Shown piece after piece: positions 43,709-53,440 of a stretch of 64,000 nucleotides of DNA (positions are counted from its first letter, which is position 1; every line of letters starts with the position of its first letter). Under the pieces are notes generated by a model, which was given only the letters and a program-made list of their open reading frames with translations, made no database searches and was not told where the DNA came from. The translations under genes and the position numbers were made by a program. This DNA is from Papio anubis (lineage: Eukaryota > Chordata > Mammalia > Primates > Cercopithecidae): positions 133,109,139 through 133,173,138 of the forward strand of contig NC_044983.1 of assembly GCF_008728515.1 (NCBI RefSeq). Reading direction: 5' to 3'.

Positions 43709-44400
43709 TATAGCAAATAGGATCACATTCCACTTACTGACTTAGAATTTTCCTTTTATCACTTAACAACATAAGATCAACATTTATTATTATTTTTTGA
43801 GATGGAGTCTCACTTGGTCACCCAGGCTGGAGTGCAGTGGCGTGATCTCAGCTCACTGCAACCTCTGCCTCCTGGGTTCAAGTGATTCTCCTGCCTCAGC
43901 TTCCCAAGTAGGTGGGATTACAGGCATGCACCACCACGTCAGGCTGATTTTTGTCGCTTTTTTTTTTTAGTAGAGGTGGGGCTTCACCATGTTGGTCAGG
44001 CTGGTCTGAAGTCCTTACCTCAAGCAATCCACCTGCCTCGACCTCCCAAAGTGCTGGGATTACAGGCATGAGCCATCATTTATTTATTCTGTTACATAAT
44101 TTTTAACAGCTACATAATATACTATCTGAATTTGTACTATAATTTAGTAATAAATGCCTATTATTGGGTATATATTTTTCACTTTTTAAAATAAAAATTG
44201 CTGAACAAATAGTTACACACATCTCTCTCTGTGTGTGTATGTACACAGATGGTATAGACTCTTAGGAGAGGAATTGCTAGGGTCAAAGTAAATGAACATT
44301 TGAATGTCATGATTTGTGTTACCAATTGCCCTCTGAATTCTGCCCATTTCCAATCCGAACAGCAGCGTATGAGACAAATCATAGCCCAGACTCTGAGCAA
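43709..44400 (-). repeat. old L1 (L1M) minus strand, split by Alu
   Basis: 'caaataggatcacattccac', 'ccttttatcacttaacaaca', then after the Alu 'ttaacagctacataatatac', 'aggagaggaattgctagggt' and 'taccaattgccctctgaatt' follow the reversed old-L1 text common in mammalian genomes. Pieces are 43709-43788 and 44077-44400. Confidence 0.75.
43789..44076 (-). mobile_element. AluS, slightly 5'-truncated
   Basis: 'gagatggagtctcacttggt', both arms, and the end 'ggcatgagccat', lacking the last bases of the left arm. Duplications CATTTATT at 43781-43788 and 44077-44084. The middle A-rich linker contains a T-rich expansion near 43958. Confidence 0.9.
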
Positions 44401-45364
44401 CAGAGTTTTAAAACTAGTAATCCTTTTTTTTTTTTTTTCCATCAAATTGATAGATGGCTTCTTTCCTTCTTCTGCCCTAGTATGTATTTACACTTCTTTA
44501 AGACATTTCTTCCAATGCTTTAGAGCTATTAGATTCTTGTGCCTCCACTGCTAGCCTACAAGTTCCTTAAGGGCAGAAATCACATAACTCACTCATTTTG
44601 TAATCCAACACCCAGCACACAAGCCGCTTCATAGTAGATGGGTAGCAATGTCTACGAATAAAACCAAACTTTGCCAGTAGTTACAGGGAGTAATCAGCAA
44701 ACAGTCTCTGGAGAATTTAACCCTTTTCATTAAGGAGGGGATTTGTGTGTTTGCAAAGATGTGATGCTGGGGCTACCTTAGTCTCACTGCTTCAAGCTCC
44801 AGATTTTCAGCCAAACATTCCCTGGAGAACAGTGCTCTAACTGAGCCGTCACCTTATGTCAGCTCATTGAACACCTGCAGCCTGCCTCTTCATATCATGT
44901 AAACATATCACCTCTTTTCTGAAAAAAGGACCCAGAAATGTACAAAATGTACAGACAAGTTGCCTTCAGTGCTTCAACTTCAAAAACTTTTATTCTTTAA
45001 CACTACCACTTCAGAAAAGATGCTTAACTTCTTTTCAGACATTTTTGTCACCAGAGTGAAGATAATAGTACTACCACTAGGGGTGGTTTATACTTCCCCA
45101 TTTGGAATGAAGCCACTCTCCAGGTGTAGGTTTGGGGGGCTAATGTCTATTTCCAATATCACTGAGATCCCTTTAACAATCACTGCTAAGATATCAGGCA
45201 TCCCTACTAGGCCATTTACCCTAAGGAGCATTTAGATGTACTTCATTTCGCTCACCTCAATTACTCAAATTTGTCTCAAAATACTCTACGGCAGGGACAT
45301 TTCGCTACGTGTTTCCACCCCTTGCCAGAATTATTAATTCATCAATTCACTCATGTGTTATAAA
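44401..45364. other. mostly single-copy DNA with an L2 piece
   Basis: 44540-44645 ('ctgctagcctacaagttcct', 'taagggcagaaatcacataa', 'aacacccagcacacaagccg') is an L2 3' end on the plus strand. The remainder has no assigned feature; the 91-codon frame at 44960 has no recognisable domain. Confidence 0.5.
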
Positions 45365-45610
45365 AATAGCTAACATTTATGGAATATTTACCATCTGCCA
45401 TGCATTGTGCTAAATGCCTTACATATGGTAAATTATTTAATCCCCACCAGAGTGCTGTTAGGTAGCTACTATTATTATCTTCACTCTGATGACAAAATTG
45501 TCACCAGAAGTTAAAGATCTTTCCTGAGGTTGCAGTGTTAAAGAATAAAAGAACTAGCTGGAATCAGGGACATTGGATTTCAGTGTCCATGCTCTTAAAC
45601 ATTATACTAG
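45365..45610 (-). repeat. MIR, nearly full length
   Basis: 'aaatagctaacatttatgga', 'gtgctaaatgccttacatat', 'tgctgttaggtagctactat', 'tattatcttcactctgatga' and 'gtccatgctcttaaacatta' follow MIR in reverse along its length. Confidence 0.92.
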
Positions 45611-45931
45611 CCAACAAATATATAATGAAACGTACAACGAGCAAACCGCTCTGCTAAATGCCATCATTGTTTACACAGTTATTCCTGCTTGAACTCTCTT
45701 GTGTGAGATATTCTATTTCAGTGACCTTATATGAGGACTGACTGCTTTCTGCTCAGAGTTGCAATATTCATGTGACATTTATTTCAGAATGTGTTTTGCA
45801 TCTTGTTCGAAAAATTTAACGTTTTCTGTGTGTTAGATATTGGTCTCATGCACCAAACACCCTGCTTTAGGTAGTCATTATTGTTCATCTAATTATTGGA
45901 AGCCTCGTAATCATTCCCCAGTTTCTATCCT

Positions 45932-46239
45932 TTTTTTTTTTTTTTTTTTTTTTTTAGACAGAGTTTTGTTCTTGTTGCCCAGGCTGAAGTGCAATGATGC
46001 GATCTCAGCTCACTGCCACTTCTGCCTCTCGGGTTCAAGCGATTCTCCTGCCTTAGCCTCGCAAGTAGCTGGGATTACAGGCATGCACCACCACCCCACT
46101 TGGCTAATTTTGTATTTTTAGTAGAGATGGGATTTCTCCATTTTGGTCAGACTGGTCTCGAACTCCCTACCTCAGGTGATCTGCCCACCTTGGCCTCCCA
46201 AAGTGCTGGGATTATAGGCGTGAGCCACTGCGTCCATCC
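45932..46239 (-). mobile_element. AluS, full length
   Basis: T-run of about 24, then 'gacagagttttgttcttgtt', both arms, ending 'gagccactgcgtccatcc'. Flanked by TCTATCCT / TCTATCTT (45924-45931 and 46240-46247). The 93-codon frame at 45840 is an Alu product. Confidence 0.92.
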
Positions 46240-46261
46240 TCTATCTTCTTAATTCTATTAT

Positions 46262-46830
46262 TCAGACTATTACCTAAGGTCTTTTTCTAAAGTGTAAGCC
46301 CAATCATATCACTTTCTATCCTAAAATCTTCCCGGGACTCCTAAAATCCTCCAGTGGTTTCTCCTTTCCTTCAGGACAAGTTTCCCTTAGAAAAATACAT
46401 TTGGGGCAGGAGCAACACCATCATGCAGAAAGACCTTCAGCTTAAAAGTCACTTCATTTCACACACTCTGTCCTTGCTCTCTTCTCCTGTATGGCACCAG
46501 ATCCTGTTTTTGGCTTCATTAACTCCTACTCATATTTTAAAGCTTAATAAACAGCTCTCCTAAACTCGAAGACATCCACCTACTTCCTTGGGTTGAGTAA
46601 AACACCCACCTTCTGTGCTCCCTCTTCCCTAGTTCTCTAATACTGCTCTTTCTAGTACAGTTTTAATCATAATATGTGTAATGTTTGATCAATGACAGCT
46701 TTTTTTACTCATCTTTCATAAAGTTTGTGAGCTCTTGGGAGAAGGGGAGGGAAAAAAATCTCATGCCTCTGTAACCGCCTGGACCTACAGTAATGCCTGG
46801 CATTCTGTAGGCACCCAGTAAACCATCCCC
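46262..46830 (+). repeat. L2, about 570 bases of the 3' part
   Basis: 'aatcatatcactttctatcc', 'aatcctccagtggtttctcc', 'tttccttcaggacaagtttc', 'ctgtccttgctctcttctcc', 'aagtttgtgagctcttggga' and 'gtaatgcctggcattctgta' follow the L2 3' region in order. Confidence 0.8.
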
Positions 46831-46939
46831 TCCATGTCCCTTTGCCATTTAATGCAGGCTGACATGGATAGTTCATCACTTATGGACCTCTTCCACTGCT
46901 GTGACAGCCAATCCACATTTCACCATGGATATTTTTCCT

Positions 46940-47085
46940 TCTTTGGTTTTTTCTTATTTCTTTATTTGTAACTTTCTCTTGCGTTCTTTTACTCTGTTCT
47001 TTTTTTCTCCATATCCTTTTTCTCTTATTCGGACTATTCTTCTACCATTTTCTCCATCTTTCCTCTCACCCTTTCTAAACGTGTG
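46940..47085. repeat. polypyrimidine-rich tract
   Basis: C/T-rich on the plus strand with short interruptions. It produces the 106-codon hydrophobic plus frame and the 69-codon Lys/Arg-rich minus frame, neither of which is a gene. Confidence 0.75.
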
Positions 47086-47199
47086 CCTGAATATCTCAAA
47101 TATTATTTGGCCCCATAGTGTGTCAAACTCTTTACCAAATGCTGGAGATGGCTGTAGGTGCATAAGGAGAGTTTTCTGTCTCCTCCGATATTTTCACGC

Positions 47200-47530
47200 A
47201 ATGAAGGGGAAAGACAAGTGAGTAGGCATTTGTGATTTCATAGTAAAAATGATGGTAAGAAGGCTGCCCTCAAGGGCGGAGGTGGGCTCCTGTTACAGGC
47301 CAGAGAGCAGTAGTCAGAAAAGACTTCTTTGAGGGGATTTACTTTGCTGAGCCATGAACAAAAGGTAGCAGTTACAAAGCAACTAGAAGAGGCATCCCAG
47401 GCAAAGGAGAGAGCATGAGGGAATGTGGAGAAATTAGTAATAGCCAAATTGGGTGCAAACATTGCCAAGAAATAAAGCTGGAAAGGGGAACAGAGCCATA
47501 TCACGAAGGACCTGTATAGAGACAGTGAAA
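47200..47530 (-). repeat. L2 fragment
   Basis: 'gtcagaaaagacttctttga', 'ttgctgagccatgaacaaaa', 'gaggcatcccaggcaaagga' and 'gagagcatgagggaatgtgg' fit the reversed L2 3' region (ggaaggcttcccgg ... gagctgagtcttgaagg ... ttccaggcagagggaacagc). Confidence 0.7.
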
Positions 47531-47574
47531 ATGTTTCCATGTAATGGTACATCATTCATACTAGCATTCCTGAA

Positions 47575-47670
47575 GTGTCATGTACCTTCTAAGTGATTTG
47601 TGTCACTTACCTGGTTAATCTTCCCCTCAACACTTTGTGATAAGAACTATTATTTATTCCAGTTCAAGAA
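47575..47670 (-). repeat. MIR fragment
   Basis: 'ttaatcttcccctcaacact' and 'ttgtgataagaactattatt' match the reversed MIR text 'taatcctcacaacaacccta ... taggtactattatt'. Confidence 0.6.
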
Positions 47671-47674
47671 TGGA

Positions 47675-48430
47675 GGAGGGCTATTAAGACAATAAGGTAC
47701 CACTACACTCCTATTAGATTTGCCCAAATCCAAAACAGTAACAATACCCAATCTTGGAAAGGATGTGGAGCAACAGAACTCTCATATAATGCAAAATGAT
47801 ACAGTTACTTTGAAAGACAGTTCGACAGTTTCTTACAAAACTAAACATACTCTTACCATATAATCCAATAATTGTACTTGTATTAGTTCATTCTCACATT
47901 GCAAATAAAGACATACCCAAGACTGGGTAATTTGCAAAGGAAAGAGGTTTAATTGGCTCACAGCTCCACAGGGCCTGGGAGGCCTCACGAAACTTACATT
48001 CATGGTAGAATGGGAAGCAAACATGTCTTTCTTCACATGGCAGGAGCAAGGAGAAGTGCAGAGTGAAGGCAGGGGAAGCCCGTTATAAAAGCATCAGATC
48101 TCATGAGAACTCACTATCACGAGAACAGCATGAAGGTAACTGCCCCCATGATTCAATTACCTTCCACTGGGTCCCTCCTGTGACAAGTGGGGATTATGGG
48201 AACTATCGTTCAGGATGAGATTGAAGGTGGGGACATGATATTCAGGTGGGGACACAGCCAAACCATATCAGTACTCCTTGGTATTTACCCAGTGGAGCTG
48301 AAAACGTATGTCTACATAAAAATCTGCATTCAAAAGTTTATAACAGCTTGATTTTAATTGCCAAAATTTGGAAGTAACCAACATGTCTTCAATGGGCAAT
48401 TAGCTAGATTAACTATGGTACACATGTCAT
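47675..48430 (+). repeat. old L1 (L1M) ORF2 3' part, split by MST LTR
   Basis: 'gacaataaggtaccactaca', 'cttggaaaggatgtggagca', 'cttaccatataatccaataa' lie before the LTR and 'ggtatttacccagtggagct', 'gtctacataaaaatctgcat', 'ttcaatgggcaattagctag' after it, in the order of L1 ORF2's C-terminal region. Pieces are 47675-47878 and 48271-48430. No open frame remains. Confidence 0.85.
47879..48270 (-). repeat. MST-type solo LTR with perfect 5-base duplication
   Basis: From 'tgtattagttcattctcaca' to 'gccaaaccatatca'. Perfect flanking 5-mers GTACT (47874-47878 and 48271-48275). It contains an internal duplication of the '(t)caggtggggacac' segment near 48230-48258. Solo LTR inserted in an L1. Confidence 0.93.
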
Positions 48431-48900
48431 TGGATTTAGGGCATACTCTAATCTAATGCAAGCTCATGTTAACTAACTATAGCTGCAAAGACCCTATTTC
48501 CAAATAAGATCACATTCTGAGGTTCTGCTACAACATGAATTTTTCAAGGACACTAGTCAACCTACTATAGTTCGCCATCGAAATTTATGTCCATCCCATC
48601 TGCAAAATACATTTACTTCAACCCAATGTCACCCAAACTCAACACATGCATTCCAGCATTAACAGTAAATCCAAAATCTCATGCAAATATCAACTCAAAA
48701 GGTTTCAAATCTTACCATCTAAATCATCTGAAGAAAGTATGGGTGAAATGCTAGGTATAATATATCCAATAGCAAAATTCCTCCCCATCTGTAGACCTGT
48801 AGAATTAGAAAGCAAGTTATCATCTTTCAAAATACTATCATGGCATGGGCATAGGAGAGAATTCTAGTTCCGAAAGGCAGAAAAGGGAATAAGTAAATGG
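48431..48900 (-). repeat. MaLR LTR end plus internal region (MLT1-int-like)
   Basis: 'aaagaccctatttccaaata' and 'agatcacattctgaggttct' are a reversed MLT1 LTR. They are followed by 'tatgtccatcccatctgcaa', 'cacccaaactcaacacatgc' and 'ctccccatctgtagacctgt', which resemble MaLR internal sequence. Truncated at both ends. Confidence 0.65.
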
Positions 48901-49071
48901 GTTACTGGTTTTAAAAAATTTCACACCTAATAAGGTGAGAACAACTTGATATCATTCATACGAAACCCATAAAGCTTTTAAAAGAGTTCAATAAGTGAAA
49001 ACACTAGCAGCTTGGATGAAGGGAATGAACATCATTCAAACTGAAAAGAGGCTTCTGGATTGCCAGTTCTT

Positions 49072-49367
49072 TTTTTTTTTTTTTTGAGACAGAGTCTTGC
49101 TCTATCGCCCAGGCTGGAGTGCAGTGGCTCGAGCTCGGCTCACTGCAAGCTCCGCCTCCTGGGTTCAGGCCATTCTCCTGCCTCAGCCTCCCGAGTAGCT
49201 GTGACTACAGGCGCCCGCCACCACACCCGGCTAATTTTTTGTATTTTTAGTAGAGACGGGGTTTCACCGTGTTAAGCAGGATGGTCTCGATCTCCTGACC
49301 TCGCGATCCGCCTGCCTTGGCCTCCCAAAGTGCTGGTATTACAGGCGTGAGCCACCACGCCCGGCCA
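49072..49367 (-). mobile_element. AluY, full length
   Basis: T-run, 'gagacagagtcttgctctat', 'actgcaagctccgcctcctg', and the end 'ccaccacgcccggcca'. Flanked by 15-base duplications GGATTGCCAGTTCTT (49057-49071 and 49368-49382). Confidence 0.94.
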
Positions 49368-49382
49368 GGATTGCCAGTTCTT

Positions 49383-49974
49383 TACAGATAGCTATGAAAT
49401 GAGATTTTATTATGGAAAAGAAAGAAGAAATATCAAAGGGAAGAGCCAATTTCCAAGAAGGTAGAACTCAGGAGTCGAGAGAGTATAGCCAAGAACTGAG
49501 AATAGCAATGTACCCAAAGCCATTCAGGGGAGCAGAGATGGAGCCTACTTAAAAGTACTTCCTTGTCCTCAGCATATGTGGCTGTTACAACATGGACCCA
49601 TCTGGACTGCAGATTTGCTGTGGACCTGTGATTACAATGTGCCTCCTCTTCCTCCCTATTTCAATTAGAGTGCCTGTATTTTATTGCTTCTAATCATTCT
49701 ATTTTGGTGGTGGGCAAATTATTTGGATTTTACTTAACAGGCATCTGGATCACAAAAGGGATCACCACAGCAAGCCTCATCCTTATTTACATCCGATGCA
49801 GATCATGAGACTCTGGATCTCAAGCCTTCTAATCTAAGAGGGATGAGAGTTTTGAAGGTCCTGAGATTTGGATAAACTTAACTTGAATGGGGAAAATGGA
49901 AATAATTTGTAATCATAAGAAAGACTCTGATAGATTACAAAAAATTACTATAAATTCCTCAGTTTGTCTTTCTC
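49383..49974. other. single-copy DNA
   Basis: No gene or repeat recognised. Confidence 0.4.
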
Positions 49975-50465
49975 TTTGCAATGTGATACTGTGGCTTCTC
50001 CAGTTATCTAGTGGAGTCTATGTCTTCATTCACTTGAACAGGGTCTGGCCTTGTGATTTGATTTAATAGAATGTTAGCAGACGTGAAGTGGTGGGTATTC
50101 TGAGCCTAGGTCTCAGGAGGCCTGGTAAGTTCTGTGCTAGCTCCTCTACTACCCTGAGACTTTCATGTGAACAAGTCTGATCTAATCTGCTGGAGGGACC
50201 GTGTAGAAAATGGCCTAGCCAACAGCCTGCACCAACAACCAGACACTGAAATGAGGCCATCCTGGACAATGCTGTCCCAATGTAGTCATCAGGTGGCCAC
50301 AGGCAAATGAGTGCTCACAAGCTAGACTAGTAAGCAATCTGCCCATCTGCACCCAGCCCAAATTGCTAAAGTGATTTTGAGCAAATTAAATGTTTGTTAT
50401 TTCAAGATAATAAGTTTTGGGGTGGCTCGTTTTATAGCATTGGACATTGGAATACGTTTTCTAAT
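49975..50465 (+). repeat. ancient MLT1-type LTR (subfamily uncertain)
   Basis: 'tctggccttgtgatttgatt', 'ctgagactttcatgtgaaca', 'agacactgaaatgaggccat', 'cctggacaatgctgtcccaa' and the tail 'ataataagttttggggtggc' fit an MLT1-class LTR like the one at 285-745. Confidence 0.6.
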
Positions 50466-51530
50466 GCAAAGGAAATAATTAGAAAAAACACTAAGGGAGT
50501 TTGATATTTATAGGAATTTATGCTATTCCTTACATGAATTTTATATAGATAAATTTTATATAGAAAGTTAGTATCAATTCCCAGTACTTTTCTGATTTAT
50601 TTCACATATGGACAAAGTATACAAGCAATATGTACCTGCATATCAGAACTTCTACAATTTTTTTTTTTTACACTATGGTTTGTATTTACACTCTTTCAAG
50701 AACACAATTATAGGGAGAAGTTTGCACTCTGGGCACATTATATGTGTGTTGTTTCCATAGCTGTTTTCATATACCTTGCAAATGAACAAGGTATCAGCAT
50801 TATTTTGTGTAGCACAAAAGAGGCCAGAAGAAATAGCTACACATGGAACGCTGAATTCAATCAAATGTAATAAATGAAGCTTCCGACAGTCCAAATGATC
50901 CCTAATGGTCAGTGACAGAGTGAGCTTTCTGTATCTCAAGAGAATTCAGCAGAGGCTGCCTGCCTGCCTGCTGGGAAGTATATCACACAGGAAAAGGTTA
51001 TGCCACAAATGAGAAAAATGTAAAAGAGAAAACAAGAGAGACATTGGTTTCTTTCTCGTCTAAAAATGGCCCGGAAGTAGGCAGTCCAAGACAGGTATAG
51101 AAGTTCCACTAGATTACCAAGAACCCAGACTCCTCCCATCTCACTGCTCTGTCAACCAAGAGGACAGCTGCAGGTTAAACAGTCATATCCATTTGCCTAG
51201 TAAGAATTAGGAGAATGGGAAAAAGAAAAACAATTACCTAGCCCTGATAGATATACTTCCAGAAAGTTCTACACTATTCAACAGTCCTATCCCATCAGTC
51301 TGAACTTAATTTCATGTCCTTACTTGACTAAATGGGAGACCTTTAATTTGGTGGCAAAATGTTCAGATAAAACTGTGGTCTTACGGTTAAGAAAGAAGAG
51401 AGTGTGTACCAAGGGTAGGTAACAAGAAAATCTGACCAGAAACCTGGATTGGGAAGAGAAAGTATAACTCAGTGAGCATTGTGAATGCATCCACCTATGA
51501 TATTCCATCTTTATGTAAATATATTGAATG
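50466..51530. other. single-copy DNA, no gene found
   Basis: No feature recognised. Minus-strand frames of 88, 67 and 81 codons have no known domain. Confidence 0.4.
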
Positions 51531-51535
51531 ACACC

Positions 51536-51953
51536 TAATATAGTTCGGATGTTTGTCCCCTCCAAATCTCATGTTGAAATGTAATCTCTAGTGTTGGAGA
51601 AGGGGCCTGGTGGGAGGTGTTTGGGTCATGATGATGGATCTCTCATAAATAGCTCAGTGCTGTTTTCACAATAATGAGTGAGTTCTTGGGAGATCTAGTT
51701 GATCTCCCAAGATCAACCAGAAATGGGGAAGATTATCCCCCATCTCTCTCTTGCTCCCTCTCTTCCCATGTGACACATCTGTTCTTGCTTTGCCTTCTGC
51801 CATGATTGTGCATTTCCTGAGGCCTGATGAGAAGCAGATGCAGGAGCTGTGCTCGTACAGCTTGCAGAACCATGAACCAATTAAACCTCTTTTCTTCATA
51901 TGTTACCCAGCCTCAGGTATTTCTTAATGGCGACACAAAAATGGACTAATATG
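51536..51953 (+). repeat. MST-type MaLR LTR
   Basis: From 'taatatagttcggatgtttg' to 'aatggactaatatg' with 'gtacagcttgcagaaccatg', 'accaattaaacctcttttct' and 'gttacccagcctcaggtatt'. Flanked by ACACC (51531-51535 and 51954-51958); the shared word extends to TGACACC. An extra segment near 51684-51718 forms two overlapping perfect inverted repeats. Confidence 0.85.
51684..51717. other. overlapping perfect inverted repeats inside LTR
   Basis: TCTTGGGAGATC (51684-51695) pairs with GATCTCCCAAGA (51701-51712) across a 5-base loop. GTTGATC (51698-51704) pairs with GATCAAC (51711-51717) across a 6-base loop. The two hairpins exclude each other. Confidence 0.9.
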
Positions 51954-52099
51954 ACACCTTTCTCCTTAAAGTGAACATTTGCTCCTCACCTCCAATAGTG
52001 AATTTTGTGGAAAAGGTTTGTTAATTCTTTAAAATAGTATGTAAAATCTATAAATATATAATAATTCCCCTTAATAAAATCAACATTAATAATAATAAA

Positions 52100-52325
52100 A
52101 GCTATCATTTTTATGAGAAATTAATTTTATGTAGTCACAGAACTAAGGCTGTTTAATGAAATATTTTCTTTTAATACTTTTCACAACCCTAAAAGATAGG
52201 CATATTATCCCATTTTAAAATAAAGACATGAAGGTTCATGGAGGATAAGTAACTTACTCATGGTCCTACAACTAGTCACTGGTCGCTTGGCTTTGACCCA
52301 GACTTGTCTGTCTTCTAAACACACA
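52100..52325 (-). repeat. MIR
   Basis: 'taatacttttcacaacccta', 'aaagataggcatattatccc', 'aggataagtaacttactcat' and 'gacttgtctgtcttctaaac' follow MIR in reverse. Confidence 0.8.
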
Positions 52326-52696
52326 GTAAATGTCATATAGCTGAGGAAAGTAAATAATGTAGTAAAAATAATAACACCTTTGGGACAGACATGTTGAATT
52401 CCATCTGAAATTACCCAATAGCCATGCATTAATGAGCAAATCAGGGTGAATTTTCAAAGTTGCTTTTTAATAAGAGGATGCTCTATTTTTTTAAAGACTT
52501 GTTTGAGGAAGAAACATGCTTTCCACTTTGTAATCCATACCCTTGGATTCAAAATACAGATTAGCAACCATGTGCATAAGTTTTGTTTGGACAAAAACAA
52601 AAAGTTTGAGTTGATATCATGAAAGCCCGGCAATTATTCTCAAATAATTGAGCCCTTGTTTCACTTAGATGCCGCTGCTGCCTATGAAACCACACC

Positions 52697-52911
52697 CAAA
52701 ATTAAATAATTTTGAATTATTTAATTAAATAATTAAATTGAATTAAATAATTTTGAATTATTTAATTAAATTTAATTAAATTTAATTAATTAAATTTATT
52801 TTTAAAAAAATTTATTTAATTAAAAAATTTATTTAATTAAAAAATTTATTTAATTTAAAAAAATATTATTTAATTAAATTTAATTAAATTTAATTATTTA
52901 ATTAAATAATT
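52697..52911. repeat. A/T-only quasi-palindromic repeat block
   Basis: About 215 bases built from TTTAATTAAA, AATTTAATT and AAAATTTATTT words, with almost no G or C. TTTAATTAAA-type words are self-complementary, so many alternative stems are possible. Unit length is irregular. Confidence 0.9.
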
Positions 52912-53440
52912 CACCAAGAAATTATCATCTCTTCCAGTTCTGTAGGTTGACTGGACTCAGGCTGATAGTGGGTTTTTTGTGTTTTTTTTTTTCCTTTTTC
53001 TTTTTCTTCTCCTTCTTCTTTTCTCCTTCTCCTTCTCCTTCCTCTTTTTTTGCTGGTCTGGCTTATGATCTTTAATGCAGTTGTAGTCACATGGTAGGAC
53101 CTGAAATTATCTGGAGGCTACCCAGACAAGACATCCAAGATGTTTTCTTTCCTCACTAATGTCTAACATCTTAGGGATTCTTGGCATCATTCTCTCAGTC
53201 CACATGGTGTCTTATCCTTCATGAGCTTCTCATGGCATATTTGTCTCAGCGACTTCTTACATATGACTGGTTTCTACGAGGCAAGGAGTGGAACTTACCA
53301 GGCCAGTCAGCAACTACACCTATAACTGACACAGCATCACTCCCATCTCATCCCACTGGCCAGAGCAGATGCTCAGTGGTAGATACAGAAACTCCAACTT
53401 TTGAGAGGCAAGGCAACAATTCAGAAGAACAGGCAAGACA
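52912..53440. repeat. possible ancient LTR, family not named
   Basis: 'ctgactggactcaggctgat'-type text, 'acatggtgtcttatccttca', 'tgacacagcatcactcccat' and 'ctcatcccactggccagagc' recall an old LTR seen widely in mammals, but I cannot name it. The 114-codon frame at 53181 overlaps it and has no known domain. Confidence 0.35.
52973..53049. repeat. polypyrimidine / (CTT)n tract
   Basis: T-run followed by CTT, CTTCTC and CCTTCT units on the plus strand; nearly pure C/T apart from two G in its first bases. Confidence 0.9.

Noticed and set aside
46901..47221. 106-codon hydrophobic frame, possible membrane protein
   Set aside because: The hydrophobicity comes from a polypyrimidine tract, which translates as Phe/Leu/Ser/Pro.
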